Positions 10,901 to 25,600 of a stretch of 64,000 bases of DNA are shown one piece after another. The translations under genes were made by a program, and so were the position numbers. This stretch comes from Tigriopus japonicus (taxonomy: Eukaryota; Arthropoda; Copepoda; Harpacticoida; Harpacticidae), in contig JAAGOF010000071.1 of the NCBI GenBank assembly GCA_010645155.1, positions 1,230,871 through 1,294,870 on the forward strand. The letters are read 5' to 3'. The notes under the pieces are model-generated. The model made no database searches, was not told where the DNA came from, and worked only from the letters and a program-made list of their open reading frames with translations. Numbering within the stretch: the first letter of the stretch is position 1; each line of letters opens with the position of its first letter.

Positions 10901-13900
10901 ACATTTAGCTGGCCATCCGCGGACAATAAGACGGTATAATTACACAAATTGAGCGCTCTGGGACAGATTTTCATCCCAACGATGGGGGGAATGAAACAAA
11001 ATATAGTATTCCACGGTGTCCTTGCAAATAGATTGGAATGGAATAACCTGGGTTGGGCACTGCGTGACGCCAAGGTAATTCCTCAAAGTATAATTATAAT
11101 CCTGACATGCCAATATTTGATGGGTGCTCCACTCCGAATCTGAGACGAGCATTAGACCGACAGCTAAGGCTAAAATGATGAGGTTCGTTCCCAAAGGAGC
11201 AGCCTCTGAGGCGTGTCTTTTCATTTAACAGTCTTAGGCAAAGACGTCCTCAAGGTGGGCGGCTCCCAACCCTTTGATGAAACCTGTGTTCCTTAATGGA
11301 CATCTTACCAACTGGACCTGTTCATTCAATGGGAACCTGTTTTACCGCAGTTGGTCTGTGCAAAAGTGTGCAATCTTTGTCCCCAAAAAGTCTAAAAGAG
11401 AGAGTAGGAAACAGCTTGTGAATACTTATCTACAGTTTACCTGCTCCGACAAAAACTCAAATGTCGTGCAATGCAAATTGATTACGTTACTAATGTTACC
11501 TTGGAATATTTGATCATTCTCACCTGATCGCCTTGCTTCCATTACATGTGTACTAACTTGGTTCAGAACGCCATCATAAACGCTCAGCCTGATTGTTGAA
11601 GGCTAAAAAGAGGGGTCCGTCCAACCTTCTCGAGGTCTTGATTCTTTTCCATTCTCTTTGAAGGAGTCTCGGGCGTGTACTACATACGGTCTAGAGGTCA
11701 ACCCAAAGGAAACGGAATGCATCTCACTAGGCATAACAAATCTAGTTGGCTTTGAAACTTTGAACTATGATATGCATGTTCCGACCAGATTAAAGAATGC
11801 ATCGTGGTCAAGCAAATGCATCCTAAAATACTCTCTATGGTGATGATTATACTAGGTACGGTGTATGTATCTGTTCCCCAATTTTGGAACATTTTTTGAA
11901 ATTCTCGTTAACTCATAAGGATTAAGAACATGTTTAAGCCTTACTTTCATCAATTAACTATTTCTTAAGTAATCCCAATTTTGCGATTCAACGAAGAAAT
12001 CGAGGTTGACTTTTTTAAGGTTTGAAACACCCGTCCAAAATATCATTCACATGGACGCTTTAGAGCTTTACTAGCCAGTTTGAACACATTATTCCACGTT
12101 CCATGAAGATTTTAAAACTACGTACGTACAAAGCGCTTCTACGATTCCTTATTGGGACGCAATGTGCAAATGGTTCACGCCTTTAAAATTCGTTATTTTT
12201 TATTTCCTTCCTGATTATGTTCGGAACTGATTTAGCAATATTTTTGTAATTTTCCAAACATTCTTACACGATCCAATAAGCTTGACCGAGTCAAATGCAC
12301 TGCAGATATGCCAACTATTGGATGAAGAAGGTTTGGACAAAAAAAGCTGTATCGAATCTTTGGTTTCCTTTTCTGGAAAAATGGTTTGTGATTATTGGCA
12401 AACCTACGCAATTTCCGAACCCCTCATTCGAACAATATGACCAAAAAATCAACTTTTGAACCAAGTTATGGGGGAAGTTCTGGGACCAAACGGCGGAAGT
12501 TGAAATAGAAGTACATAACACCACACCTAAGTTGAACTTCTGTTCAGCTATAAGTCCGCCCTCATTTAGTTTACTAAAGGATTGTTCTCTTTACCTGATC
12601 TTACTGCACTCAAAATACATCTTTTTTCAACTGTCCTGAAAATACCTAACACATCTTACTTGGATTGCACCATTTTATCCTTTGGTCGTACTTCGTTTAA
12701 TCACTTTAACACTTATGCTTTTCATTTCTTCTAGGTAATTTTCGACCTTTGAAAGGGATTCGGCCCTTGCCGAATAACGTTCAATGTTTGATCTCTTTGT
12801 TAAGAATTGCAATGGCTTAAAACACAATGGAGGAGATCTCTATTTATGTTTGAAATCCTCATCCCTCCATCTATTTCTGTACGTTCTCAAAGGTCGGCAC
12901 ATTTAGATTTGGATTGCACGTGGGGAGTTTTCATGACTTGTTTCCATGTTCAGAGTGCATGTCGGATGCATGGGTGTTTGGCTTGTAACGAGATCCATCC
13001 CCACCCACTCACCCACGTACCGTACATTGAAGCAAAGAGAACCACCGTTTGTACCAATCTTGCCTTTGATCGCTCAATGGAACAGTGAAACTTTCTGTCC
13101 AACTTTCCACTAAGAATTGGGAAAAGGAACACTTTTGATGGGGTGTCCCGATCGCCTGAAGGAACCTGAGGACACGAAATGCTTTTAGTTGTCACCCCCC
13201 TTCCTTCCTTCCTTCCTTTTTTCGTTGCTCTTATCCCCTCTCTTTCTCTTTTCTCTTGTCCTCCCCGAGTCCCCTCGGGACGAAAAAAGAGACCCTACAA
13301 AGAAATTAGAACAGGACCTAGAACTATTTTATGTTCCAATTGGAGCACTTGCATTAAGTGTGAGGTAAACAAAGACCCTCTAATCCCATTCAGACGTGTG
13401 AGTCACGTTCCTCAGGCAACAATGTGAGTTGTGTGATCCCAGTCTGCATTCGCATGTGGAACAATCATGATTCTGCTTGCCCTGAAGCTCTGAAGGCTTT
13501 TTGGACCAGACGAATGAATACCGTGACAGTTCACGAAAACAATGCGAGACCCCAATTAAAATGGGAGAGTTCGTTACCTGGCTTGATAAATCGCGCTGTT
13601 TCTTTAGTAGATTGTGCTCTTGATTCAAAACAACAAGGTCTGATTTCGAAATTACTGCCTTAACACCACACTTTGTTGACTGCTTTGTCACAAGTTGGCA
13701 AATTGGAAAGAAAGGCGTAATTCGATGAAGTAGATTAAGAGCTTCTTAGGAAACCGTGCCACATCGATTCAGACGAATGAAAGGAAACTTTCATGAAGTC
13801 AGAAACGACCCCCACTGGGTTTAGAATATAGTTATTAACTAACCTGTATACATTTTAGTCCATGATCAAGTCCTTCAAGCGTCTTACCTTATTTTTAAGA

Positions 13901-16411
13901 TAAATTTGGATTAGACAATGCCAGTACATAGAAAACTACACATGGCTTCCGAACGTTTTAAAGTTGGCAAGTTTAAGTTCTTTCTTAAACGAATTGCTAC
14001 CAAGAAATATGACCGTGAACTTTTTGGCCGCCTTTTTCTCTCTTCCAAGCACATTCCCAATTCTTTATACGAACTAGATAAGGTTATATATTTCGGTGAA
14101 AGTAAGAAACGAATCATTCCATCTTTTTCCAATCTGGACTTGTAACTTCAAGGGTATGTAAAAACTGGAAATATAACCTTGAAGCGTGCAAAAGTCGTTT
14201 TTCTTCGAAAAAAGAATGCAGAAATGCCACGAGATATCGATTGAAGCTAAATTGATCATTGATTGTGCTTAAATTAACATCGAAAAATCCTTCTTTGTGC
14301 CAACTTGGCCGGATTTGTTATATGGAAATAGCTTGCAAATTCCCGTGGTTAAGGAAGAGATTTGCATTTTGTGACTTTTCGAAATGCAAAGTACCTCCAA
14401 TTCGAATGGAAATATCGTGGAAGTAACTGAAAAAGCGCACCAAAAGTCTCAGCGACGAGCGTGCTCCGCAACTTTTTTTTTGTGGCAATTCCACATCATT
14501 AGTTATTGTTAGCGGGCAAGTGCCTGGCATGGTAAAAAGGAGGATTTCTTTGCTCTTTTCTCTGACGTAGGCCTTTATAAATATGAATATTGATGAAAGT
14601 GCGTGTTGAACAACATTATATAAAACATCGCGCTTTGCTGCGGCGAACAGAGCTCACTCGAAACATTTCTTCGGGGGCCCATTTGCGCCAACATAAATTA
14701 TAAGAATTTTCTCGACATTGAGGCCTTCGACAAAAGAGAGGATGAATGGGCCGCCTACGCGCAATTTAAAAGAAATCAGGTACTAGGCTGTAAGGCACCA
14801 CGGGATTCGAGGTCATTTGCCCTGGGTGTTACCAAATCAGTTTAATTGGGTCTGGATGACAAAGTCGAGATTGAAAGCTCGCATGACGTCAAGAAATGGC
14901 TTAGTTGGCTTTCCAAACAAATTTCAAAGGTCTTGTGGTCGAAGAAAGTCAGATCGAGATCTCTGTGAAAGGTCGGCGGAAACTCGCGTTCCACAGCCAA
15001 GTTTGGAGACGGTCCATTTTTGCCTCGCTTGTTCGAATCCATGATGAAGATGAGGTTCATCATCACCTACTTGATTTGGCTCGTTTCACTCTTGGTTAAA
15101 TCAATAATGGAACCCGAGATTTGCCAAGTTTCGGAGGCGAGCAAATAGCCGTTCTACTGGATGTTGGAGTTGATTATCGCACCATCCAATTACTCATCAT
15201 TTTTACGTGATCAAATCTGTCAGGCTTTTCACGTTGATGAAACTCTATTGTGGATATCACAAACCTTGATCTAGTATTACTGACGGGTAATGGAAATGTT
15301 CGAATATTTCACGATTCTTTTTTAAGAAAACGTGAAACCAATGAACCCGTAGAAGGAACCCTTTGGCTCCAAAGAAGAAAAAGAAGAAAAGAAGAGGAGA
15401 ACCCCATTTGCGGATATAGAACTTGGCAAGGCGGAACAAATTTTTGCAGCCACTCCTCTTGGGTTCCATCAGTTGGGTGGGGCGGATGCCCAAAATCACT
15501 TAATATTCTGACTCAACCCATTTGGCTACATTCAGACGTCTTTCCAACCCCAAGAATTGGCTCGTTAAATTGATTATTAAGGTCTTGGAAACAAACAAGA
15601 AATACAAGCTAAGTCGTGAGCTCTCGAGGGCCTAATTTAGCTTCGGTTCATTTTCCTCATGCACTCTGGTTCAAGGTTTGTAACCTTAGTAGCCCTTTTC
15701 AATTGTGTCCATTTCGAAACAGCAAGGATTCTCGTTTTCCAAGTTCCAAACTCGCTCCTTCAGGAAGAAAAGGACTTACAAAGGTTGTTGGTTAGACGAA
15801 CGTAAAAGCTCGGCGAGCTGCGGAAGAATCGAAAGAAGAGGGTGGAACTCGTCTCTCCTCGTGGAACATTGGAACGAGAACGGCCGATTGAGCTCTCAGT
15901 AGTGAAGCCAGTCGAGCTAGACGAGGAGAAAAAGGCGAATCCAAAGCCCCTTTAGTGCTCTCAGTGAGCTTGAGATAGACAGAAGGTGGTTCCCGTGCTG
16001 CGTGATCTTGTCCGTTCTCTTTCGGAAACATAACGACAACGACCAAAACGTCGACAATAGCAACTACTGCAACAACAACAACAACAACAGCAGCAAAAAG
16101 AACAGAGGTTTACCCAAAGGGTCTCCTTGGGACAGTGTGCGTTCGGTTTGTCCCCTGTATGTGTCCAAGACTGGAAAAAGCTGTACCAAGGCCAGCTTTA
16201 TGACTGAGATTTGTGCCTGGGCCCAATAAGCAAGGTGGATGGATGCTCTTTAGGGGCTCTTTTGTCTTTTTTTGTCTCGCACAATCCACCTTCTCTTTCT
16301 CCTCCGTGAGGCTTTATTTTCATTTCCAACGAGTTCAATGTGTGCTTGATGAGGTGGAGACGAAGCAATTAACTAGCCAGATCATCCTCGTTGGTTTATA
16401 GCTCGCTGGGC
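7944..16411. other. Long intergenic stretch with no supportable gene
   Basis: All open frames are short and none shows a domain I recognise. I see only simple tracts, such as CTTC repeats at 13199-13220 and CAACAA repeats at 16060-16095. Regulatory DNA for the Dpr-like gene may lie here, but nothing in the sequence marks it. Confidence 0.45.
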
Positions 16412-16447
16412 TATACAAAAAGCCCTACTTGGACCTTATTCAGTGTC
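16412..16447 (+). promoter_or_regulatory. Candidate core promoter of the Dpr-like gene: TATA-like box and arthropod initiator
   Basis: TATACAAAA at 16412 and TTCAGTG with its A at 16442 are separated by 30 bases, the usual TATA-to-start distance. TCAGT is the typical arthropod initiator. The pair sits 144 bases before the first coding ATG at 16586. No downstream promoter element is evident. Such pairs can occur by chance. Confidence 0.4.
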
Positions 16448-16585
16448 GGCGAAAAAAAATCTGAGAAGCCCTCGAGGAGCAAGGGTATCCTTGAAGGGCC
16501 ATGTTTTAATCATAGATCGAGTGCACTAAGAACAACAACAACCATAACTCGTTTTCGACCTCAGTGTCTCTTGGCACACGAGAAA

Positions 16586-16664
16586 ATGATGGCGAGCTCA
16601 AATTTATTGCTCCAACATTCCATTCTTGTGCTTCAGATCCTTTTATCATGTTCCTCCAACCAAG
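16586..16664 (+). CDS. dpr: Dpr-like gene, coding exon 1 (signal peptide)
   Basis: The exon encodes 26 residues plus one base. Two Met codons are followed by a hydrophobic core (ILVLQILLSC) and small polar residues, a clear signal peptide. The donor is CAAG|GTAAGG, phase 1. Its last base (G) completes an Ala codon with the CT that opens exon 2. The second Met could also serve as start. Confidence 0.65.
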
Positions 16665-19600
16665 GTAAGGAATTGAAGTGGAAATCTGAGATCTTTCGCT
16701 TGAGACGAGAAGAAACGCAATCATCAGTTAAGCTTGAGACAAACGAGACGCTCTTCCTAAACGATTCTTTTCGTCTTTGGCTAGTCCTTTTGTTCTATTG
16801 TGAAAAGGTTTTAGAGTTTTGACGGTTCCATACTTTGTCGAATGGTCCACCGATTCATTCCATATTTCTACAAGTACATCATAGACATACGTGTATGTTT
16901 GAGCATTCGCCTCTCCACATGATGCATCAGATTGTGCTTTTCCATTCGCTATTAAATAGGAGTGAGAATTTGATGGATCGACTGATTATTTAGATTGAAG
17001 TAAAGAATATTATGAAGCTTGTGGTCCTGTTGTTGCAAAGCAAAAAAAAAAATACGCACCAAAAAGGGTCATCATGTCATGTCAAAACATAAACTACGGC
17101 TAATTCGAAATGGACCTCTGTCACTCTTTGGTTGTTCTTTAACGCTTTATTCTGTCATTTTCTGGTTGTTCTCTAACCCTTTATATAAACAATAATTATG
17201 CAATTACATACATAGACACAAGGAGTCCATCACATTCAAACGCCGCGTTAAGAGCACTAATGAGTAACAAACGATCAATTATTTGTCATGTTCATCGTTG
17301 TTCCCACAGACTTGATTAGAACTGATTACTAGGTATGAAGATTAGCGCTCATAGGATCACAATCCCGAGCTTTGAACCTTATTTCTAGGATCCTTGAAAG
17401 GAGTAAAAACATGTTTCTAACAATAGGAAACAAACTCATGTTCAATTTTGCCCCCAAGGGGAGCCAGTCGAAAGGTTATTGATTGAAGGAAGAAAACGTA
17501 AGAAGTGGCCTAGTTTCTGCTCACTCTTGCTTCTTGTTTGGGGGGTCCTAATATTGACGGTTGCCCCTTTTTTGCATAAAGGCGATTGCAATCAAGCTGA
17601 TGTCTTTCTGCCTTTTGAAAGGCTGAAAATAGATGGCTGTTTGTCAAAATTTATTTGCAGTCTAATAGGTCTTGACATTTAGTTCTTATTGTGAAGGGGA
17701 ACGAAAGCCTGACTTCTGCTGACATTCCGCACCCACCCTCCAATCTGCCATCACTGCTTCCTTTGGCCTTTTCATCTCAATTGATACAAAAAAGGGGTGA
17801 TATTCTTCTTAAAAGAGGGGGAAAAAGAAACCGTGAATCAATTTTGACAAAGGCTTATGTTTTGATGGAAGTTGAGGGAGTCGAGGTAAAGATTCAACAA
17901 AAAAAAACTTCGATTGTTTGCTCCGTCTGAGCATTAGGAGCCCATGTTGGTCGAGGGGCTGACGTCGGTGCTTCCAAAGGTCGGCCCTTATTTCACCATA
18001 CAAACCACAAGTAAATCTGATTCAATTCCCTGTGGGTGCTGAATAAATGTAGGATAATAAAACCTCCACAAACTTTACCTTGGCCAGGCAACGGGAAGGG
18101 GAACACAATTGATGATTAAATTATTTAACAGAGACATATGTTAGTCCCACGAGCAGTGTATAGAATTGGGCCATTAAAAAAAGCTTATTTCAGAGGCCTT
18201 AGGCAAGTGCGTGCATTGGCTTGCTAGTTTCAAAGGCATTCTATTGAATATTAGGTCAAAACTTTGAAGGTGCTATGTGTGCACTTGTAAAGTTGAAGGG
18301 TTTTCCTGGAACTTGGCTTTTCTTGTTTACCCACATAACATTTCCCGACATTTCGATTTCACGGTTTCTAAACACAAGGCAGCAGCGTTTCCTCCCAAAA
18401 CCATAACAGTTGTTAGATGCCTCTCCACCACTCACTACAAGAAAATGAGGCAAATATGGTGCCCGGAGAGCTTCCAGGCGCACTTCAAGGCAAAAACTTA
18501 TAGCTCCTTCGACTTCAAGCTCGAAGAAGAAAAGTCAAAACATATCAAGTCTAAAATGGAACAAACTTGAGCTTGAACAGGACTAGGATATTTTTGGTAT
18601 AGCCCAACCAGCTGCCTGTTCCAAGATTAATGAAGCCCCATCAAAGTGTTTCCTCTGAGGTAATTTTGTTGAGAGGCGTCCTCAGATTACATGTAATCTC
18701 ATGTTTCACCTTCCACATTACATTTTTCATGGCCCAGAAGGAATAAGTAAATCTTCGTTGATGTTCCGCACAACGACCCATACCTTCTTCAAGGGAGGTT
18801 CCCAACACTTGAGCAAGAGGCTCTCCCGCCGAAAAGGCGATTTTTCATGATTCTGGGCCCACAAAAGGCGAACAGACGACAACAAAAAGTATGTAAATTA
18901 GTCAAATAAATCCAGAACATTTACCCCAAATTATACATAAAAAGACAAAGTCATAAATCTGCTCCCCAACAAGTATGCAAAACCCAAACCTCGAGACGAA
19001 TACTGAAGCGGAAGAAACCATCCATAAAATCGATATTGTCAAATGTCCCCAATGTTATTCTTCCTAAATCTCGACACAACGGGCACTTCTAAGTTTTTTG
19101 GGGAGGGATTTACAAGCCAACAACAAACCTGGTTATTCACGCTCAATTGGAAAACCTGTGGTGCATTTCTCAAATGTGTTCACTCTTGCATGTAAATTAG
19201 TGAGGGAGAGAGAGAATAATTATCAGTGCAATACTCACGACCTTGAGAGGACTGACTGGCTCGTGCTCATTCCTATCTCCTGAATAATAATCATTTTCCC
19301 ACACTTCCATGGGTCATCAACATCATGGTTTAGGGCATAAAAGTGCATTTCACATCAAAACCGTGCGGCCTATTTTCCCCACCTGGTAGTGGTTGATCCA
19401 ACTTACATTGGATGCGTATTTGATGGTTGGTGTTGCGGCAATAGCATTGGATTTCAATCATTCCATACAGATGCAATCCCCCGGAGTCTTCCGGGTCCAT
19501 TTTCCGTGTTCCCAAGCCAATATTGTGCCGAATTTGTGATTTAAGCGGAAAATGCAACAAGGACAGGATGCAGCAGGGTCATATTGTTTATGAAAAACGG

Positions 19601-22600
19601 TCCTCCTAAATGTCATGAGAAACATATTCTGCGAATGCAATTCCATTCTGAGAGCCTGGTATGGTTGGTTGGGTCGCCCTCCAATTAGGGCTCGTAAAGA
19701 GTCGAACCGTTTGGTTTTACGACGTCATGATATGAATCGCTCGTCAAACCCTGAACCTGGGAATGAATTATTCGGGGTGGGTTTTGTTTGTTTCCATAAA
19801 TCAGATATCCAGCGACTGAGATTTGTGGGCCTTTGACAAACACCGTCCATGGACGGACCAAGTCACCTTTTCTGTTGTACGAATAGGGTCCTTTTTGTTC
19901 CCTTCCGATATTTTCATTCGAAAAGTAAACAAGGCAGGCACCCTCAGGGTGACGAGCCCATTTTGGACTTGAAAAACAATAAAGAGTTTGCAAAATCATC
20001 TCTCTTGAGACTCAGGGATCAAAGGGCATACTTGCTTGCCCCAGCTAGGCAAAGAGAAGGTCGACGAGATCACGTTTTGGTGGCCTTTCCTTTAAGGGAC
20101 AAAATCCAATACTTCCCCTTTTTGCGAGTTGGTTGCCAGCATTCTTTGTCAATTTAGAGCAAGGCTGCGAAAGAAAAGGAAAACAATTCAAGAGTTTTGG
20201 CTTCCCCCTCCCTCGTTTCATATCCGAATTGCGCACTGTAAGTAGACATATAGTATTGTGTACCTCGAGTCTAGCTAGCGTTGTTTCCCCTTCGGATTTC
20301 TGCTTGAATCAGATTTCTTGCACTGCCAAATGATCTTTTGATTTCAACATCATTTTGGCAATGGCTCCAGAAGGAACCATTTGGAGATCGGGCCTGATAA
20401 TCTGAGAACAGTGTTGTGCTGAGTATAACAACATCATGATGCCAAAGCAACAGCATTATGGCCGTCGCTGGAATCCTTGTGGTAACCACTAAAACGAGGC
20501 TAACAATATTATTGCTGAAGGATGAGTAGATGTTCGGAGGAAAAAGGCCTTCAAGATTTTTTGCTCAAGAAGAAAAACAAAGTCGCTTCTTCGAATCCAT
20601 TTGCCACTGAACTTGCTCCCGAACATCAAAATTGACGAGACCTTGTTTTCCTTTCAAGACTACCGAGAAAATGGTCGCTGTTTCCTAAGCCCCTTGTCTG
20701 TTTAACTCATATCTCGCGGATGCAACATTCTATTTTAGACTACCTTATAACGGGCTTATTGTCCTCGGGCAAAATCATCACGCAAACATTTGCCCAACTT
20801 GACAAAGCCCTAATTTCATTTGAGCAAACTTTGCTCGGCTCAAAAGAACCAACATGGCTCACTCAGGGCCACAGAGCCTTCCTAATCTGAGAGGTGGAAG
20901 TTTACTGCAAATCATCGTTACAACGCCCGTCTACCGTTTTTCTTCCCTAACATTGTACATCGCTTTGTGTGGAACATTTGGGAAAATGCACAGCTACCAA
21001 TCGTGAAGCAGGTGCAGATCTGATTTAAAAAGTTTTGAGCCATCCAAGCTTTTAGTTATTCGACACACTCAACCAGTTGCTTTCAATTCTTGTCACGGTC
21101 GGCAAATTTAAATTTGTCATCTTGCTTCCTCTCCTCAAGGCCCAAACGCAATGCTACGTATTAGAAGGCCGCGAAAGAAGTGTGCACTTCTGTTATCTCT
21201 TCTAATGTCCTCTGAATGACAATGCTCTCGTCTTGTTGCTTTTAAATGTCATGCAGTCGCTTGCTTTAGAATATCTTGCACACTTTCCCCAACTGAAAAT
21301 CGCCCAAAGGTAAGACTGGAGCCAGTAAAGGCCATAAACCACCCAGAACTAGAAAAGGGCGTATGCGTTCAATAAATCAGAATAGTTGGATGACCATTGT
21401 GGGGCTGCCCGATTGCAGCAGTTAAAAGGTTTTTGACCCATTCGCCTTTTGCTAAGTAAACACGAAAGCTCGTGGGTCCAATATGCTGAGGAAAAAAAAC
21501 TTCCATGGCCAATGTTCCGTTGCTTTTGCCAACTTCATGTCCAAAAAAGAGGTCAGGGCTTTTTTTTGTTTTCATAAAAACTAACCTAGAAACCCTGTCA
21601 ATAATTAGATTTCAGTCCCCAAAATTATGATGAAAGGGTTCGTTTCAAAGGAGTTTGCCAAAAACCTATTTTATTACAACATCCTTTCAAAGAGACTGTG
21701 TGTGTTCTTCAATACTGAAAGTAGAGTTTGGTTTCAATTTTCCTTCCTCCTCTTTTTCGTCTTTTATTCGTTGAAAGCCAAAGAAGAAAAAACTCTTTAG
21801 AGACAAATGAAACAACAATGGGCCAAATTAAGGCTGGAAAGAAAAAAGTTTGGGAAGCAGATATGCCCCTCTTCGTCCTTCCTCTTCAGACACAAAGAAG
21901 GTACGAGCCCTAATATTTCATAACTTGGAAAAGAATACTCGTATACAGTTGAGTGGTCCAACTTCTTCATAGAGAGAATTAAATTGGAAACCTCCTTTCT
22001 CTGTGTGGGAAAAAATAATCCTTCTTTTTTGCCCAGCCTCCCGTGTCTAAGATGAGAGGTCATGAAGAGAAATGATGTTTGCTCACTTTTTATGACAAGC
22101 AGAATCATGGGGCAAAAACTGCTCGCTCCGCTTTCCACTTCTAGCGCAATTGCAAATGGTGAATAAAACTTCTTGTGTTGTACTGTATACCTGAGTACAA
22201 GTTGCGGTAAAACGCCCTGGTAACCCTTATTTAACCTGGATCGTTTGTTCCCATTACTTTCGTGTGCGATATCCCGCCTTCGTCTATTGTCCTAAAAGTA
22301 GAGCTTGTCTCTAATTTGGTTCTTTTTGGCGTAATACCCTACTTGACATACTCAGGCCCATTTATATCTCCATTTGATTGATTCGCACATTGTTGGGAAA
22401 CGCTATTTGCTCGGTCTTACCTTCCTTTGTTTGTTGTTGGTTGGTTGGTTGTTGATGGTGTGCAGAATGGTTCCAAACGAAATGGAACGTTGCTCTCCCT
22501 CTTCTTTCTCTCTTTCACGCTAACTTTGTGTGCCATGTCAGAATGTGCGCAAATTATTCCCCCGGTCTTCCGAGAAAACAAGAATTATCGGATGGGATTG

Positions 22601-25600
22601 GGGTGAAAAAAGGCTTGTAGCATTAATTTGCCATTTATGACAGACTTTGGATATTTCCTATTGGCAACCTGCGGCACTTTCTTTCTCTAAAGAAAATGTG
22701 TTCCTTCAATACTCGACCACTTATTTTGAAATTCCCATCACCTGAAGGCAGGGCGAAATCATTCAGGTGCGTTATAATGTGCCACCATAACATTAAACGA
22801 AGTCAATGAAGCTTGAAATCTGTCGTTTCAGCAAGATCAGCTCAGAATCCAAACGATCAACTTCTGACATAGTTTGAGTCAGTTCTCTGGATACGGAAAT
22901 GAAGCCTCTATCCCCGCCGTGAACCGCAACTTGTCGGATTTACTCATTCCCATTTCCTTCATTCAATCGTTATACAAGGCAAAGAGAGGAGGCATCATTC
23001 ATTGTGATCAATTAATTTCCCCAATGTCTCTGGGTCCACGAAATGGTTTACTTACTTTATTAGCATTGCGCCTTGAGGCCTCCGACCATTGCCGTTCCAC
23101 GGACAACCGAAGGCCGGTCAACCAATGTTGTGTAAGAGGATAACTAGTTCTGTGGCGAATTAGTGACTCCAGACATCCTTGAGATAGGCAATTGTTAAAA
23201 GTGGCCAAATCTTGGTAATCGGGGTCTTATGATACAAGCTGGAGTTCTATCTGGCCCTTTCCGGAACTAAGGAATCCCCGGATCTACAATAAAGGCGAGC
23301 TTCTTGTTTGGAAAGAAAATGTGACACATGTTTGAAATGAGGGCGATTCTGTTGCTCCTTCTTTGGGATGGAGCACGCCTCTAGGGTCGGAAGGGAAACA
23401 CCACTTGGCCTCATTTTCCAGATGGATTTCTCTTCCCAGATGGCAATCCTAGTTACAAACACGCCGAATGTAGTAGCACCCAAGACAAGATTTATGGGGG
23501 CGGAATGCTTCCTGAAATTCCTATATCTACAATGGCAGCTTACATGGAGGTGGCCATGAATCTTGGTAACCCAGTCGGTCGCTTCACCAGGGAGCCTGAA
23601 ATCGAATTGTGACTAGACACCACTCCTGACAAGGACCATTGATTTTGACATGAATTCCGATGGGCTACGTTACAATCGGGGCTGATTTTAATCCTCTCCC
23701 TCACGCTTTTCTTATTCCAGCAAAAGAGTGCTTAGTAGACTGGGTTGGCTGATAAAACCAAGACATGTTATAATAGGACAAGGGCTTAAGTGGAAAAGGG
23801 AGAGTTCCATCTTTGGTCTCTTTTGTGCCTTCCAACCCTCATCCATTGGCTTTCGAAAGGGCTCAACATCTACTGTACTCCTTTTCTCGCCATTACATGC
23901 ACGAAGTACGAAGTGCGGAAGGACTACCTCCGTTACAATAACACCATGAGATGAAGGGGGAGGCTTAGTTTTTGATGACACTATTCAGAGTGAGTCTTCC
24001 GGCAGTGTTGGGTACTGCAAAAATTATGCAAAAACGTTCATTTCTCAAACCCACTCTATTTCTGCTCCGGACATTTTGAATCGACTAACTGACGTTTTCG
24101 CGTGTCTTGATTCAGTCACCCTGAAGCTTCTCATCATCAGATTAAGTCTTGTCACCTACAGTAGTCTCCTTGGGCGTTCTTCGCAGGATTAATAAATCTT
24201 CTCAAGTGTTCGGGAATACGTAGAAAATGAGTGAACGAATGCTATGCGAGAGGTGAGAAGATGCAAATTTGGGCTATTCGCTTGGATATGTTGCTTGGGT
24301 TTGAACGACATGTTTTGCTCATTCTCCGACTCCACTAGAGTGTCACTTGAGACCGTTCTAGTAACGTTACTTTGTCCTACAGTACAATTGACCCTCCTGG
24401 ACTATGACTGTAAGGTAAAGATGAGGCAATGTTTGAAGATCCTCCCTGGGCCTCGAGGCCAAGAAAGATAGATGAGAAGATGAATATGGCTTGATTACTT
24501 GAAGGAAGATAATACAGAGTTTGATGATAGGACTATCAATACACGCGAGAACGAGGAAGAAGATGGTCCTTGTGTGATCTGAGTGAACATCCGACGTCTT
24601 GTACGGCTCTTCTGCATAAATTATGATAGGATGGAATGGAAATGGAGAAGAGTCACTGAGAGAGGGAGTGAAAGAGAAAGCGAGTAATTTGCAGCACCAT
24701 GGGTTCCTTCAGAAATGAAGTCAATGGGAAAGACAAGCAGGAGATCACACCGGGATAGTCTGTTGATCGAAGACGACTGCGCATGGGGTTTGTGATGGAA
24801 ACTTTTGGGAAGCCTTCAAATATCCTCGAGTCAGCAGGCATTGCCGACCTGTCCCAAGTTCAATCGAGGCCTGGAAAGATCATTTAGAATTCTCTTCTGG
24901 TTGCCGCCCTCAAGGGCCACCGGAAATCTTGTCGATCTTCAGAGAGCAGAGGAACGCAAACCAAGAACCGGGATCGCTCCAAGAGTCGGTCGGTAGAACG
25001 AATGAAAGTGAATTCATTGACGAGTTGCCCAGTTGTGTGTTTGAGTTCGATGGGGATTTCAAGTATGACAATCCAGAGAACTCAATTTCGGTGACCCTTC
25101 TTCCTTTCTCCACCTCAAGAATGGAAGTGATTTCGTTCGAGTTAATTGCTTTCTCGAGAACCGAGGTTCTGTTCAGAGTAGAATTAGAATTGCTGCCAAT
25201 GAATCAAGCTATTTTTTCACCACCATATTGTTGTTGCACTTTCATGTCCAATCGTTGGCTCTCTTGATGAAAATAATGGAAAGTGCATGTTGAAAGGGGA
25301 AAACTAATTTGGCTGAAAGGCCCCCAAAACATGATATTGTCAACAGAATTGACCGCCGTGCAAAGGACAAACGTACATCAGACCTGCGCAAACACCCATA
25401 TTCATTCCACTCCAATATGAAGTAGGGATATTCAAATGTCCTAGGGATCACCAGCGACATTACAACGAATCCAATTCATCTTAAGGGGGCATGGAGATGG
25501 CAAAACCGTTCAAATACGTACATGCAAGTTGACACGAACGAGGGGCCCCTCTAGTCTTCTCTCTGTTTTCTTGTCTTGATGAGACTCTTCTTCCCACTGA

